From Ideonella aquatica (GTDB taxonomy: Bacteria; Pseudomonadota; Gammaproteobacteria; Burkholderiales; Burkholderiaceae_C): 64,000 nt of DNA. The notes beneath the pieces are model-generated. The model searched no databases. It was not told the origin of the DNA and saw only the letters and a program-made list of their open reading frames with translations. The translations under genes and the position numbers were made by a program. Where the stretch lies: assembly GCF_018069755.1 (NCBI RefSeq), contig NZ_JAGQDE010000003.1:372001-436000 (forward strand). The letters run 5' to 3'. Below, piece by piece: positions 8,870 through 18,358 of this stretch (within the stretch, counting starts at the first letter, position 1; each line of letters begins with the position of its first letter).

Positions 8870-10023
8870 TGAGCCTCGTGATGAACGCGCCCGACCGTAC
8901 CGAACGACTGCTGCGCCTGGCCGCCATGCTGACGGCCGTCATGGCCAGCGCCGCGCTGTGGTGGCCCTGGCCGGCCCAGGCCAGCCAGCGCATCAAGGAA
9001 GTCGCCTCGGTGCAAGGGGTGCGTCCCAACCAGTTGATGGGCTACGGCCTGGTCATCGGTCTGGACGGCACCGGTGACCAGACCACCCAGACCCCGTTCA
9101 CCGCGCAAAGCGTCAACTCGATGCTGCAGCAGATGGGCGTGACGGTGCCGGCCGGCGCTCAGATGCAGCTGAAGAACGTGGCCGCCGTGCTGGTCACCGC
9201 CACGCTGCCGCCCTTTGCCCAGCCGGGCCAGCAGATTGACGTCAGCGTGTCGTCGATCGGCAATGCCAAGAGCCTGCGCGGCGGCTCCCTGGTGGCCACG
9301 GCGCTCAAGGGCGCTGACGGCCAGATCTATGCGATGGCCCAGGGCGGCCTGATCGTCGGCGGCGCCGGTGCGTCGGCGGGCGGCGCCAAGGTGCAGATCA
9401 ACCACCTCTCCGGCGGCCGCATCCCGCAGGGCGCCACCGTGGAGCGTTCGGTGCCCACGCCGCTGCTGGTGGGCGAGTTCGTGCAGCTGGACCTCAGCTC
9501 GGGCGACTTCGCCACCGCCAACGCCGTAGCCAAGGCCATCAATGGCGCCAAGGGCGAGGGCACAGCCCAGGCCATCGATGGCCGGGTGGTGCGCGTGCGC
9601 GCGCCGCAGGACAGCGCGCAGCGCGTGGCCTTCCTGGCCGAGGTCGAGAACCTCGCACTGACGCTGGAAAAGCCCGCGGCCAAGGTGGTGCTGAACCCGC
9701 GCACCGGCTCGATCGTGATGAACCAGAGCGTCACCCTGGCGCCATGTGCGATCGCGCATGGCAGCCTGTCGGTGACGATCAGCTCCACGCCGCAGGTCAG
9801 CCAGCCCGGCGCGCTGTCCGGCGGCCAGACCGTGGTCACCGAGAAGAACGACATCCAGGTCACCCAGCAGGGCGGGCAGGTCATCAACGTGCCGGCCAGT
9901 GCGCAGCTGGCGGACGTGGTCAAGGCCCTCAATGCGCTGGGCGCCACGCCGCAGGATCTGCTGGCCATCCTGCAGGCGATGAAGTCGGCAGGGGCCCTGC
10001 AGGCCGAACTCGAAGTCATCTGA
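8869..10023 (+). CDS. flgI: Flagellar P-ring protein FlgI
   Basis: 384 residues with a signal peptide ending near ASAALWWPWPAQAS, so the protein is periplasmic. The core matches FlgI: QLMGYGLVIGLDGTGDQT, then DVSVSSIGNAKSLRGGSL and the C-terminal DVVKALNALGATPQDLLAIL. It builds the P ring in the peptidoglycan. The ATG overlaps the flgH stop (TGATG). In-frame Met codons exist a few residues downstream (codons 5 and 20), so the exact N-terminus is uncertain, though the signal peptide needs at least the second. Confidence 0.97.
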   Translation: MSLVMNAPDRTERLLRLAAMLTAVMASAALWWPWPAQASQRIKEVASVQGVRPNQLMGYGLVIGLDGTGDQTTQTPFTAQSVNSMLQQMGVTVPAGAQMQLKNVAAVLVTATLPPFAQPGQQIDVSVSSIGNAKSLRGGSLVATALKGADGQIYAMAQGGLIVGGAGASAGGAKVQINHLSGGRIPQGATVERSVPTPLLVGEFVQLDLSSGDFATANAVAKAINGAKGEGTAQAIDGRVVRVRAPQDSAQRVAFLAEVENLALTLEKPAAKVVLNPRTGSIVMNQSVTLAPCAIAHGSLSVTISSTPQVSQPGALSGGQTVVTEKNDIQVTQQGGQVINVPASAQLADVVKALNALGATPQDLLAILQAMKSAGALQAELEVI

Positions 10024-10033
10024 GGCTCACACC

Positions 10034-10912
10034 ATGGCCGCCATCCCCACCACCGCATTGAGCAGCGCGCGTACCGGCTTCGGCGACGCCCGCGGCATCG
10101 AGTCGCTGCGCCAGAAGGCCGCGGCCGACCCGAAGACGGCCGTGCGCGAGGCGGCCAAGCAGTTTGAGTCGCTGTTCATGCAGGAACTGCTGAAGACCAT
10201 GCGCCAGGCCTCCGAGCCGGGCCAGGACGGCAGCCTGGACAACGAAGGCAGCAAGCTGGGCCGCGAGATGCTGGACTCGCAGTGGGCGGCCAAGGTGGCC
10301 GGCCGTCCGGGCGGTCTGAGCGACGTGATCGCCCGCCAGCTTGAGCGCAACATGGGCCTGCAACCCGGCCCGATCCCCAAGCCCGACACCGCCTCCGCGC
10401 CCATTGGCGCAGCCCAGCGCAGTGGCATCCCGACCCAGTCGGCCGCCGATTTCGTGGCCCGCCACACCGAGTCGGCCAAGGCCGCCGAGGCCGCCACCGG
10501 CATCCCCGCCACCTTCATGGTGGCCCAGGCCGCGCACGAGAGCGGCTGGGGCAAGAAGGAGATGAAGGCCGCCGACGGCAGCAACACCTTCAACCTCTTC
10601 GGCATCAAGGCCAGCCCGAACTGGAAGGGCGCCACCGCCGACGTGGTGACCACCGAGTACATCAACGGCACAGCACGCAAGGTGGTGCAGAAGTTCCGCG
10701 CCTACGCCAGCTACGCCGAGTCCTTCGCCGACTACGCCAGCCTGATGAAGAACAGCCCGCGCTACGCCAAGGTGGTGGCCGCCGGGGCCGACGCCAAGGG
10801 CTTTGCCCAGGGCCTGCAGAACGCCGGCTACGCCACCGATCCCGCCTATGCCAGCAAGCTGGGCAAGGTGATCAACACCACGCTGCGTCTGCAGCGCAGC
10901 CTGAGCGCCTGA
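10034..10912 (+). CDS. flgJ: Flagellar rod cap and muramidase FlgJ
   Basis: 292 residues with both FlgJ parts. Residues about 25-110 form the rod-binding domain (AAKQFESLFMQELLKTMRQA). Residues about 140-290 form a glucosaminidase-type peptidoglycan hydrolase (AAHESGWGKKEMKA with the catalytic Glu; FNLFGIKA). It caps the growing rod and opens the cell wall for it. It lies 10 bp after flgI. Confidence 0.96.
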   Translation: MAAIPTTALSSARTGFGDARGIESLRQKAAADPKTAVREAAKQFESLFMQELLKTMRQASEPGQDGSLDNEGSKLGREMLDSQWAAKVAGRPGGLSDVIARQLERNMGLQPGPIPKPDTASAPIGAAQRSGIPTQSAADFVARHTESAKAAEAATGIPATFMVAQAAHESGWGKKEMKAADGSNTFNLFGIKASPNWKGATADVVTTEYINGTARKVVQKFRAYASYAESFADYASLMKNSPRYAKVVAAGADAKGFAQGLQNAGYATDPAYASKLGKVINTTLRLQRSLSA

Positions 10913-10925
10913 AGGAGCACACGGC

Positions 10926-12890
10926 ATGTCGACCTCCGGATTGATGGCCATCGGCCTGCGCGCCATGCTGGCCAACAGCGCCGCGCTGCAGGTCACCGGC
11001 CACAACATCGCCAATGCCGGTGTCCAGGGCTATTCGCGCCAGTCGGCCATCCTGGCCACCAACACCGGCCAGTTCACCGGCGCCGGCTTTTTCGGCAAGG
11101 GCTCGAACGTGGTGGACGTGCGCCGTGCCCACGACCAGTTCCTGACCGCGCAGTCGCATGCTGCCGCCTCGCTCTCCAGCATGGATTCGATGCGCTCGGT
11201 CCAGCTGCAGCAGCTGGAGGACGTGTTCCCACCCGGCACCGCCGGCATCGGCTATGCGATGGGCGAGTTCCTGAACGCCGCAGCCGACCTGGCCAGTGTG
11301 CCGGCCGATGGCTCGGCGCGCCAGGTCTACCTGGCCCGCGCCGCCGACGTGGCTGCGCGCTTTGCCAGCGCGGCCGGTCGCATCGAGGTGCTGCAGGACG
11401 GCGTGCGCTCCGACCTGGCCAGTTCGGCCCAGGCCGTCAATGGCCTGGCGCAGGACATCGCCACGCTCAACGACCGCATTGCCTCGGTCTGGTCGCTGGG
11501 TCAGCGACCCAACGACCTGCTGGACCAGCGCGACGCGCTGGTGCACCAGCTCAGCCAGTACCTGCAGGTCAGCACCATCGAGGCTGACGACGGCACGCTG
11601 GGCGTGTTCATCGCCGGTGGACAGCGCCTGGTGCTGGGCACCGAGGCCTCGACGCTGAGCGTGGGTCCGGATCCGGCCGATCCCAGCCGCGCCGCCCTGT
11701 CGCTGCTCAACGGCAGCGAGGAGCTGCCGGTGGGCGACGAGCTGATCACCGGCGGCTCGATCGCCGGCCTGCTGCGCTACCAGAACCACGACCTGGTGGA
11801 CATGCGCAACCAGCTCGGGCAGATGGCCACGGCCTTTGCCGTCAAGATGAACGACCAGCAGGCCATGGGCCTGGACCTGGGCGATCCGCCCGGGGCCGGC
11901 AGCGCGCTGTTTGGCATCTCCGGCCCCACCGTGGTGCCCAACCGCAACAACGCGCGCGACGGCAACGGCGACCTGATTGCCACGGTCAATGTCGATATTG
12001 CCGACGCCACGCTGCTGCAGGCCAGCGACTACGAGCTGACCAACGACCCTGACAACCCCGGGCAGTTCCTGCTCAAGCGCCTGTCCGACGGCCTGACCCG
12101 CAGCATCGCCGATGGCGACACGGTGGATGGCTTCACCGTCAGCGTTCCGCCGCCCGGCCTGCAAAGCAGCGACCGCTTTCTGCTGCAGCCGGTGGGCCAC
12201 GCCGCCACCGGCATGAAGCGCGTGCTGGACGATCCGGATGGCATCGCCGCCGCAGCGCCGGTGACCGCCACCATGGGTGATGCCAACACCGGCACGGCCA
12301 CCGTCGCCTCGCTGAAGGTCGTCAGCACCGGCATCGACCCGGACCTGAGCGTGGCCATCAGCTTCAATGACGACACCGGCCAGTTCGACTACACCATCAC
12401 CGATCCCAGCGGCACCGTCGTCGACAGCGGCACCGGTGCCTGGGTGCCGGGCGAGCCGATCGCCTTCAATGGCTTCGAGCTGCGCCTGAACGGCGTGCCC
12501 AAGTCAGGTGACACGATCAGCATTGCCAAGACCCAGTTCCCCGCCACCAACAACGGCAACGCGCTGCAGGTGGCGGCGCTGCGCGACGAACGCTTCGTGG
12601 GCCGCACGCTGCGCGACGACGGCAGCATCGCCGAGGGCGCCACCCTCACCGATGCCTACGCCAATTCGATGTCGGACATCGGCGTGCGTGTGCAGAGCGC
12701 CAAGACCGCGGCGCAGATTTCCGAGTCGGCCTACGGCCAGGCGACCGATGCCGTGACCTCGAAGGTTGGCGTCAACCTGGACGAGGAGGCTGCGATGCTG
12801 CTGCAGTTCCAGCAAAGCTACCAGGCCGCTGCCAAGGTACTGCAGGTGGCCCAGCAGGTGTTCGACACCATGCTGCAGCTTGGCCAGTGA
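10926..12890 (+). CDS. flgK: Hook-associated protein 1 FlgK
   Basis: 654 residues. The N-terminus (ANSAALQVTGHNIANAGVQG) and C-terminus (FQQSYQAAAKVLQVAQQVFD) are the paired coiled-coil ends of axial flagellar proteins; the divergent middle is exposed. FlgK joins hook and filament. GAAGGAGC lies 8 bases before the ATG. It is followed by flgL, the usual partner. Confidence 0.96.
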   Translation: MSTSGLMAIGLRAMLANSAALQVTGHNIANAGVQGYSRQSAILATNTGQFTGAGFFGKGSNVVDVRRAHDQFLTAQSHAAASLSSMDSMRSVQLQQLEDVFPPGTAGIGYAMGEFLNAAADLASVPADGSARQVYLARAADVAARFASAAGRIEVLQDGVRSDLASSAQAVNGLAQDIATLNDRIASVWSLGQRPNDLLDQRDALVHQLSQYLQVSTIEADDGTLGVFIAGGQRLVLGTEASTLSVGPDPADPSRAALSLLNGSEELPVGDELITGGSIAGLLRYQNHDLVDMRNQLGQMATAFAVKMNDQQAMGLDLGDPPGAGSALFGISGPTVVPNRNNARDGNGDLIATVNVDIADATLLQASDYELTNDPDNPGQFLLKRLSDGLTRSIADGDTVDGFTVSVPPPGLQSSDRFLLQPVGHAATGMKRVLDDPDGIAAAAPVTATMGDANTGTATVASLKVVSTGIDPDLSVAISFNDDTGQFDYTITDPSGTVVDSGTGAWVPGEPIAFNGFELRLNGVPKSGDTISIAKTQFPATNNGNALQVAALRDERFVGRTLRDDGSIAEGATLTDAYANSMSDIGVRVQSAKTAAQISESAYGQATDAVTSKVGVNLDEEAAMLLQFQQSYQAAAKVLQVAQQVFDTMLQLGQ

Positions 12891-12916
12891 CCGAGTGACC
12901 TTCCAGGAGTCCATCC

Positions 12917-14113
12917 ATGTTCCGCGTCGCCACCCTCAACGCCTACGAGAAGGTCATCAACACGCTGCAGAAGCGCCAGCAGAACCTGGTCGAGGCGCAG
13001 CAGCAGCTCACCAGCGGCAAGCGGGTGCTGCATGCCAGCGACGATCCGGTGGCGGCGGCGCGTGCCGAGCGCGCGCGCGCGCTGCTGCAGCGCTCCGATG
13101 CCAACCAGCGCGCCGTGGACGCCAGCAAGAACTCGATGACGCTGACCGAGTCGGCACTGGGCGATGCCGGCGAGCTGCTGCAGCAGGCGCGCGAGCTGGT
13201 GGTGGCCGCCGGCAACGCCAGCTACAGCGATGCGCAGCGCCAGGACGTGGCCAAGCAACTGGCCGAGATCCGCAAGCAGCTGATGAGCGTGGCCAACCGC
13301 GGCAACGGCGCTGGCGGCTTTGTCTTCTCCGGTCAGGGCACCAGCCAACCGCCCTTCCTGGACGCGCCCGGTGGCGTGGCCTATACCGGCACCGGGGGCC
13401 AGGTCGAGGTGGCCTCGGACGAACAACTGCCGCTGACCTTCGACGGCCGCCAGGTCTGGATGGGTGCGCGCACCGGCAATGGCGTCTTCGAGACCCGCAA
13501 CCTGGGCAGCGACAGCGCCTGGATCGACGCCGGCCGGGTGACCGATCCGGCCCAGCTCACCGGCTCGACCTACAGTGTCAGCTTCAGCGTCGTGGGTGGC
13601 GTCACCACCTACAGCGTCTTCCAGGATGGCAACCCCACCGCGCTGAGCGGCCAGCCCTACACCTCCGGCCAGGCGATCTCGATCGACGGCATGTCCTTTG
13701 CCGTCAGCGGCGACCCGGCGGATGCCGACAGCTTCGAGATCGTGCCCTCGTCGGTGGGCCTGTCGGTCTTTGATGCGCTGGACCAGGTGGTCAATGCGCT
13801 GAAGACCCCCAACCAGACCGCCACCCAGGTCACCCAGGTGGTGCAGACCGGCCTGCGCGACGTGGACCAGAGCCTGGGCCAGCTGCAATCCTCGCGCAGT
13901 CTGGCCGGCGAGACGCTCAACCGCATCGAGGGTGTGCAGGCCCGTGTCTCCGACCTGAAGCTGTTTGCCAAGACCACCGAGTCCGACGCCGAGGACCTGG
14001 ACGAGACGCAGGCCATCTCCGACTTTGCCAACCAGCAGACGGGCTACCAGGTGGCCTTGCAAACCTATGCGACTCTGCAGAAGATGTCGCTCTTCCAATA
14101 CATCAACAGCTGA
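12917..14113 (+). CDS. flgL: Hook-associated protein 3 FlgL
   Basis: 398 residues, flagellin-like at both ends: an N-terminal helix (QQLTSGKRVLHASDDPVAAA) and a C-terminal helix (YQVALQTYATLQKMSLFQYI). FlgL sits between FlgK and the filament. CAGGAG precedes the ATG. It is the last flagellar structural gene of the run; signalling genes follow directly. Confidence 0.96.
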   Translation: MFRVATLNAYEKVINTLQKRQQNLVEAQQQLTSGKRVLHASDDPVAAARAERARALLQRSDANQRAVDASKNSMTLTESALGDAGELLQQARELVVAAGNASYSDAQRQDVAKQLAEIRKQLMSVANRGNGAGGFVFSGQGTSQPPFLDAPGGVAYTGTGGQVEVASDEQLPLTFDGRQVWMGARTGNGVFETRNLGSDSAWIDAGRVTDPAQLTGSTYSVSFSVVGGVTTYSVFQDGNPTALSGQPYTSGQAISIDGMSFAVSGDPADADSFEIVPSSVGLSVFDALDQVVNALKTPNQTATQVTQVVQTGLRDVDQSLGQLQSSRSLAGETLNRIEGVQARVSDLKLFAKTTESDAEDLDETQAISDFANQQTGYQVALQTYATLQKMSLFQYINS

Positions 14114-14126
14114 GGCCCCCACGGCC

Positions 14127-15335
14127 ATGTCTGCCCCCGTCCTCGACCACCTGATCCTGGCTGGCAGCGCCTTGTTCGACGCGCGCCGCCAGCCCTCCAT
14201 TGCCCGCTTGACGGTGCACCCGCTGCCCGGTGGATCGGCGCCCGATCCCCAGGCGCTGGCCGAGCTGCTGGCCGAGGCCTGGCCGGCCGAGGCCGGCCCG
14301 ATCGCGCTGAACCTGACCAGCGAGGCCTGGTTGCGTGCGTTGCTGGACTGGCTGGAACACGCCGGTGTGCAGCAGCACTGGCTGGTCGAGCTGCCGGCCT
14401 TCATGCTGGCCGACGGCGCCACCACCGACCGCCTGGCCACCTTGTCCTCGCAGGGCCAGGGCCTGGTGCTCAAGGGCCGGCCGCTGGCGCCGCTGGCGCC
14501 CGAGCAGCTGCGCAGCTTCAAGCTGGCGGTGATCGATGTCGATGAGGAACGCCGCGTGCCGGGCGAGGCCTCGACGACGGTGCCGACACGCTCGCTGCCG
14601 TTTGCCCAATCGGGCGTGAACACGCCTGCCGAGGCCTCGGCGGCGTTCAAGCGTGGCGCCACGGCGGTGCTGGGCTGGCCGCTGGGCGACCCACCGGCCG
14701 GTGGCACGGCGCGGCGTGACTTCCCTGGTGCGGTGAGCACCGTGGCCGAGCTGATGCAGCGCCTGGACCGCGAGGAGCCGGTAGGCCGGCTAGATGAGGT
14801 GCTGCGCCGAGACCCGGCGCTGGCCTTCCGGCTGATCCGCTACATCAACTCACCGGGCTTCGGCCTGTCGGTCGAGATCACCTCCTTCCAGCACGCCATC
14901 ATGGTGCTGGGTTACCAGCGCCTCAAGCGCTGGCTGGCGCTGTTGCTGACCAGCACCGTCGACAGCCCCGACCTGCAGCCGATGATGCACCTGGCGCTGC
15001 GCCGCGGTCTGATGATGGAGGAACTGGCGCGCCTGCAGGGCGATGAGACCCTGCGCAACGAGGCCTTCATCTGCGGTGTGTTCTCGCTGCTTGACCGCAT
15101 GCTGGGCCAGCCCTTTGCCCACTTGCTGGCCAAGCTGCCGGTGCCCGAGCGCGTGGCCCTGGCCCTGCTCGACGGTGCCGGCGCCCACGCCCCCGGGCTG
15201 GCGCTGGCGCAGGCGGTGGAGGCCGGCCTGCCCTACGACATCGAGGCGGCGATGGAGTCGCTGATGCTGACGCCGGGCGAGTACAACGAGGCCGTGCTCA
15301 AGGCGCTGGCCGCTGCGCGGCAACTGCAAAGCTGA
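14127..15335 (+). CDS. EAL-like / HDOD-domain signalling protein
   Basis: 402 residues. The N-terminal half resembles a degenerate EAL fold: it has no EAL or DDFG catalytic motifs but ends with a FKRGATAVLGWPLGD segment like the end of EAL domains. The C-terminal half (about 205-400) is an HDOD domain (RRDPALAFRLIRYINS, ITSFQHAIMVLGYQRLKRWL). This YuxH/CdgJ-type arrangement is known in proteins that affect motility through c-di-GMP without enzymatic activity. It starts 13 bp after flgL, so it may be read with the flagellar genes. Confidence 0.8.
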   Translation: MSAPVLDHLILAGSALFDARRQPSIARLTVHPLPGGSAPDPQALAELLAEAWPAEAGPIALNLTSEAWLRALLDWLEHAGVQQHWLVELPAFMLADGATTDRLATLSSQGQGLVLKGRPLAPLAPEQLRSFKLAVIDVDEERRVPGEASTTVPTRSLPFAQSGVNTPAEASAAFKRGATAVLGWPLGDPPAGGTARRDFPGAVSTVAELMQRLDREEPVGRLDEVLRRDPALAFRLIRYINSPGFGLSVEITSFQHAIMVLGYQRLKRWLALLLTSTVDSPDLQPMMHLALRRGLMMEELARLQGDETLRNEAFICGVFSLLDRMLGQPFAHLLAKLPVPERVALALLDGAGAHAPGLALAQAVEAGLPYDIEAAMESLMLTPGEYNEAVLKALAAARQLQS

Positions 15336-15393
15336 CCCGCGTCGTCCAGGCGGGCGGGCGACGCGTACACTCGTCGCAGCCCTGCTGCGCGAC

Positions 15394-18318
15394 ATGAGTT
15401 CCATCCTCCGCTCCTCCTCCATTCCGCTGGGTGCCGCGCGTGCCCCCCGGCCCTGTGCCGACACCGATGTCGAAGCCCTGCTTGAGCTCAGTGCGCAGGC
15501 GCTGCTGATGTTCGACGAGCGCGGGCAGGTGCTGCGCAGCAACACCGCCCTGCGCAAGCTGGCCGGCCATGCCACCGAGCGGGTCGAGCAGTTGCCCCCG
15601 GTGCTGCAGCAGTTGCTGGGCTGGCCTGGCGATCTGCCCCGTGCCGGTGTGCCGCGCGAGCTCGACGGCTTCGTCGACGGCCAGGACGGTCTGCGCCATC
15701 GGCTGCGCGCCCGGATCACCGCGCTGGCGCCGATGGAACAGGGCGCGCGCTGGCTGGCCTCCTTCGAGGACCGCAGCATCGAGGACGAGCGCGACCTGTC
15801 CCGGTTGGAGATTGCTGCGCTGATGGGCGACGCCGAGGTTGGCCTCGCGTCATGGGATGCTGCGCGCGGCTGGGTGCCGCGGCCCGCCACCTCGGCGCGC
15901 CGGGCCGCCAGCGCCGGTGGCGGCGCGCCGTCGGCCGCGATCACCTCGGTCAGCAAGGAGCTGGTCGAGCCGGATTCACTGCCCGAGTACGAGCGCCTGC
16001 AGCGCGCGCTGCGCCAGCGCGAACGGGTGGAGGTGCGCTACGCCGTGCAGCACCCGCAGACCGGGCAGCGCTGGCTGATGTCGCGCGTCGAGCCCGGCGA
16101 GCTCTCACCGGGGCGCGCCGCCTTCAGCGTGATGACGCTGGACGTCAGCCAGGAGGAGGGCGCGCGTCGGCGCAACGAGCAGCTGCTGCGCGAGCTGACC
16201 GCCATCCTGGATGAGAACCCCGCCGGCATGGCCTACTTTCTGGGCCCGGGTCTGGTGCGCTGCAACCGCCGCTTCGAGCTGCTGCTGGGCCTGCCCGAGG
16301 GCAGCGCGCGCGGCGCCACGCTGGGCGAGCTGCTGCTGCGCGGCGGCGTCTCGGCCGAGGTGGTCGATGCCACGCTGGCCGCCTTTGTGCGCGACGACCG
16401 CTGCGCCACCGAGTTCAGCCCCGGCGAGATCGGCGGCAGCGGCCGCTGGTACGCGCTGGCGCTGCGCCGCTCCGGCGACATCGGCCGCGGCGCCGACGAG
16501 ACCGTGGCGGTGCTCACCGACATCACCGAGCTGCGCCAGCGCGAGGCCGAGATGGCGGCGCTGGCGCGCGAGCGCGAGCTGATGTTCAGCCTGTCCGACG
16601 TGGGCATCGTCTACCAGCGCGACGGCCGCATCGAGCGCGCCAACCAGGCCATGGAAGAGCTCAGCGGCCACGACCAGGCCAGCCTGCAGGGCCTGCCGCT
16701 GTCCGAGCTCTTCGCCGACGAGGCCAGCTACCTGGCGCACAGCGCCAGCGAGCGGCGCGACCTGGCGGCCTCGGGCCGCCACAGCGCCGAGCGCCAGCTG
16801 CGTCGGCGCGACGGCCGCAGCCTGTGGGTGCTGTCCAGCCAGCGCTTGGTGGACACCGCCAACCCGCGCGCCGGCAGCATCTGCTCCTTTGTCAGTGTGG
16901 ATGAGCGCCGCCGCGCCCGCGAGCAGGTGCTGCAGCAGGCCGACCGCACGCGCGCCATCCTCGATTCCGTGCTGGTGGGCATCGTCAGCGTCGATGACCG
17001 CGGCATCGAGTGGATGAACCGTTCGGCCCGGCGCATGTTCGGCGGCGAGTTGGCCGATTTCGTGGGCCAGCAGATCGGCACCGTGGCCACGGCCGAGCCC
17101 GATCACCCGCTGCGCCGCACCGACTGGCTGACCACGCTGGAAGAAGGCCAGGCCGAGACCTTCGACTGCCGCCTGAAGGCGCGCGACGGCCGCGAGTTCT
17201 GGGTGGTGGGCAATGTGGTGGTGACCGGCCGCGAGTCGCAGCAGCGCCAGCTGACCTTTGCGCTGATGGACATCGACAGCCGGCGCGAGGCCGAGGTGCA
17301 GATCGCCCGCGCCCGCGCCAGCCTGCAGCGCATCATCGAGACCGCGCCGCTGGCGATTGCGCTGTTCGAGGCCGACAGCCACAAGGTGGTGCAGCTCAAC
17401 CAGATGATGGCCGAGTTCGCCGGTCAGCCGCTGGCGCGCATGCAGGACCAGCCGCCGCTGCGCTGGCTGCCGGCCGATCTGGCCGAGCCGCTGGTGGCCG
17501 ACCTGGACCGCGCCGCACGCACCCACGCCAGTGTGCACCGCGAGCTGCTGCTGCCCGCCGCCCCCGGCCAGGCGCCGCGGGTCTGGGATGTGCGTATCGT
17601 GGCGCTGGACGCCCGCGGCGAGGTGCCCGAGCAGTTGCTGCTGGTGGCCGGCGACGTCACCGAGCAGCGCGCCGCCGACCAGGCGCGGCTGGAGGCGGCC
17701 ATTGCCCAGCGCGAGATGCTGGTCAAGGAAGTCCATCACCGCATCAAGAACAACCTGCAGGGCGTGGCCGGCCTGCTGCAGCAAAACGCGCAGCGCCATC
17801 CCGAGGCGGCCGCCGCGATCGCCGAGGCGGTCAGCCAGGTCCATGCGATCGCCCAGGTCCACGGCCTGCAGGTGGGCATCAGCGGGCCGCTGCGGGTGCG
17901 CAATGTGGTGGAGGCCATCTGCAGCTCGGTGCAGCGCATGTTTGGCCGGCCGATCAGCGTGGCCATCGACGGCGCCGCGCCGCACCGCTTTGCGCTCAGC
18001 GAGGCCGATTCCATCCCGATCGCCCTGACCGTCAATGAGCTGCTGACCAACGCCATCAAGCACAGCGGCGTGGGCGGCGCGCTGGGCTGCCAGGTGCGTT
18101 TCGGCGAGCAGGAGGTGTCGATCGCGGTGGTCAACGATGGCCGCCTGCCCGAGGGCTTCCAGCTCTCGGCGGTGCCCACCGGCATCTCCGGTCTGGGCCT
18201 GGTGCGTGCGCTGCTGCCGCGCAAGGGCGCCGCCATGGCGCTGGAGCAACAGGGCAGCTGCGTGGTGGCCACGCTGCGCCTGCAGCCGCCGGCGGTGTCG
18301 CTGCTGGCGCCGCTGTGA
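15394..18318 (+). CDS. Multi-PAS sensor kinase of the HisKA_2 class
   Basis: 974 residues with no clear membrane segment, so probably a cytoplasmic sensor. Four or five PAS/PAC units fill residues 25-760; PAC-type ends such as VLTDITELRQREAE and FALMDIDSRREAE are visible. Next comes a HisKA_2 dimerisation box, EVHHRIKNNLQGVAGLLQQN, with phospho-acceptor His at 781 or 782. An HWE/HisKA_2-type ATPase domain follows (TVNELLTNAIKHSG; ISGLGLVRAL). It lies upstream of an ANTAR response regulator by about 40 bp, which is probably its partner. The signal is unknown; the PAS domains show no obvious cofactor residues. Confidence 0.88.
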   Translation: MSSILRSSSIPLGAARAPRPCADTDVEALLELSAQALLMFDERGQVLRSNTALRKLAGHATERVEQLPPVLQQLLGWPGDLPRAGVPRELDGFVDGQDGLRHRLRARITALAPMEQGARWLASFEDRSIEDERDLSRLEIAALMGDAEVGLASWDAARGWVPRPATSARRAASAGGGAPSAAITSVSKELVEPDSLPEYERLQRALRQRERVEVRYAVQHPQTGQRWLMSRVEPGELSPGRAAFSVMTLDVSQEEGARRRNEQLLRELTAILDENPAGMAYFLGPGLVRCNRRFELLLGLPEGSARGATLGELLLRGGVSAEVVDATLAAFVRDDRCATEFSPGEIGGSGRWYALALRRSGDIGRGADETVAVLTDITELRQREAEMAALARERELMFSLSDVGIVYQRDGRIERANQAMEELSGHDQASLQGLPLSELFADEASYLAHSASERRDLAASGRHSAERQLRRRDGRSLWVLSSQRLVDTANPRAGSICSFVSVDERRRAREQVLQQADRTRAILDSVLVGIVSVDDRGIEWMNRSARRMFGGELADFVGQQIGTVATAEPDHPLRRTDWLTTLEEGQAETFDCRLKARDGREFWVVGNVVVTGRESQQRQLTFALMDIDSRREAEVQIARARASLQRIIETAPLAIALFEADSHKVVQLNQMMAEFAGQPLARMQDQPPLRWLPADLAEPLVADLDRAARTHASVHRELLLPAAPGQAPRVWDVRIVALDARGEVPEQLLLVAGDVTEQRAADQARLEAAIAQREMLVKEVHHRIKNNLQGVAGLLQQNAQRHPEAAAAIAEAVSQVHAIAQVHGLQVGISGPLRVRNVVEAICSSVQRMFGRPISVAIDGAAPHRFALSEADSIPIALTVNELLTNAIKHSGVGGALGCQVRFGEQEVSIAVVNDGRLPEGFQLSAVPTGISGLGLVRALLPRKGAAMALEQQGSCVVATLRLQPPAVSLLAPL

Positions 18319-18358
18319 ACGGACCCACGGGCGGCGCGGTTTGGGCGAGAATCCGCAG

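Noticed and set aside
18137-18358. Longer N-terminus for the ANTAR regulator
   Set aside because: The extra residues overlap the end of the kinase gene in another frame and are Arg/Ser/Trp-rich shadow sequence.
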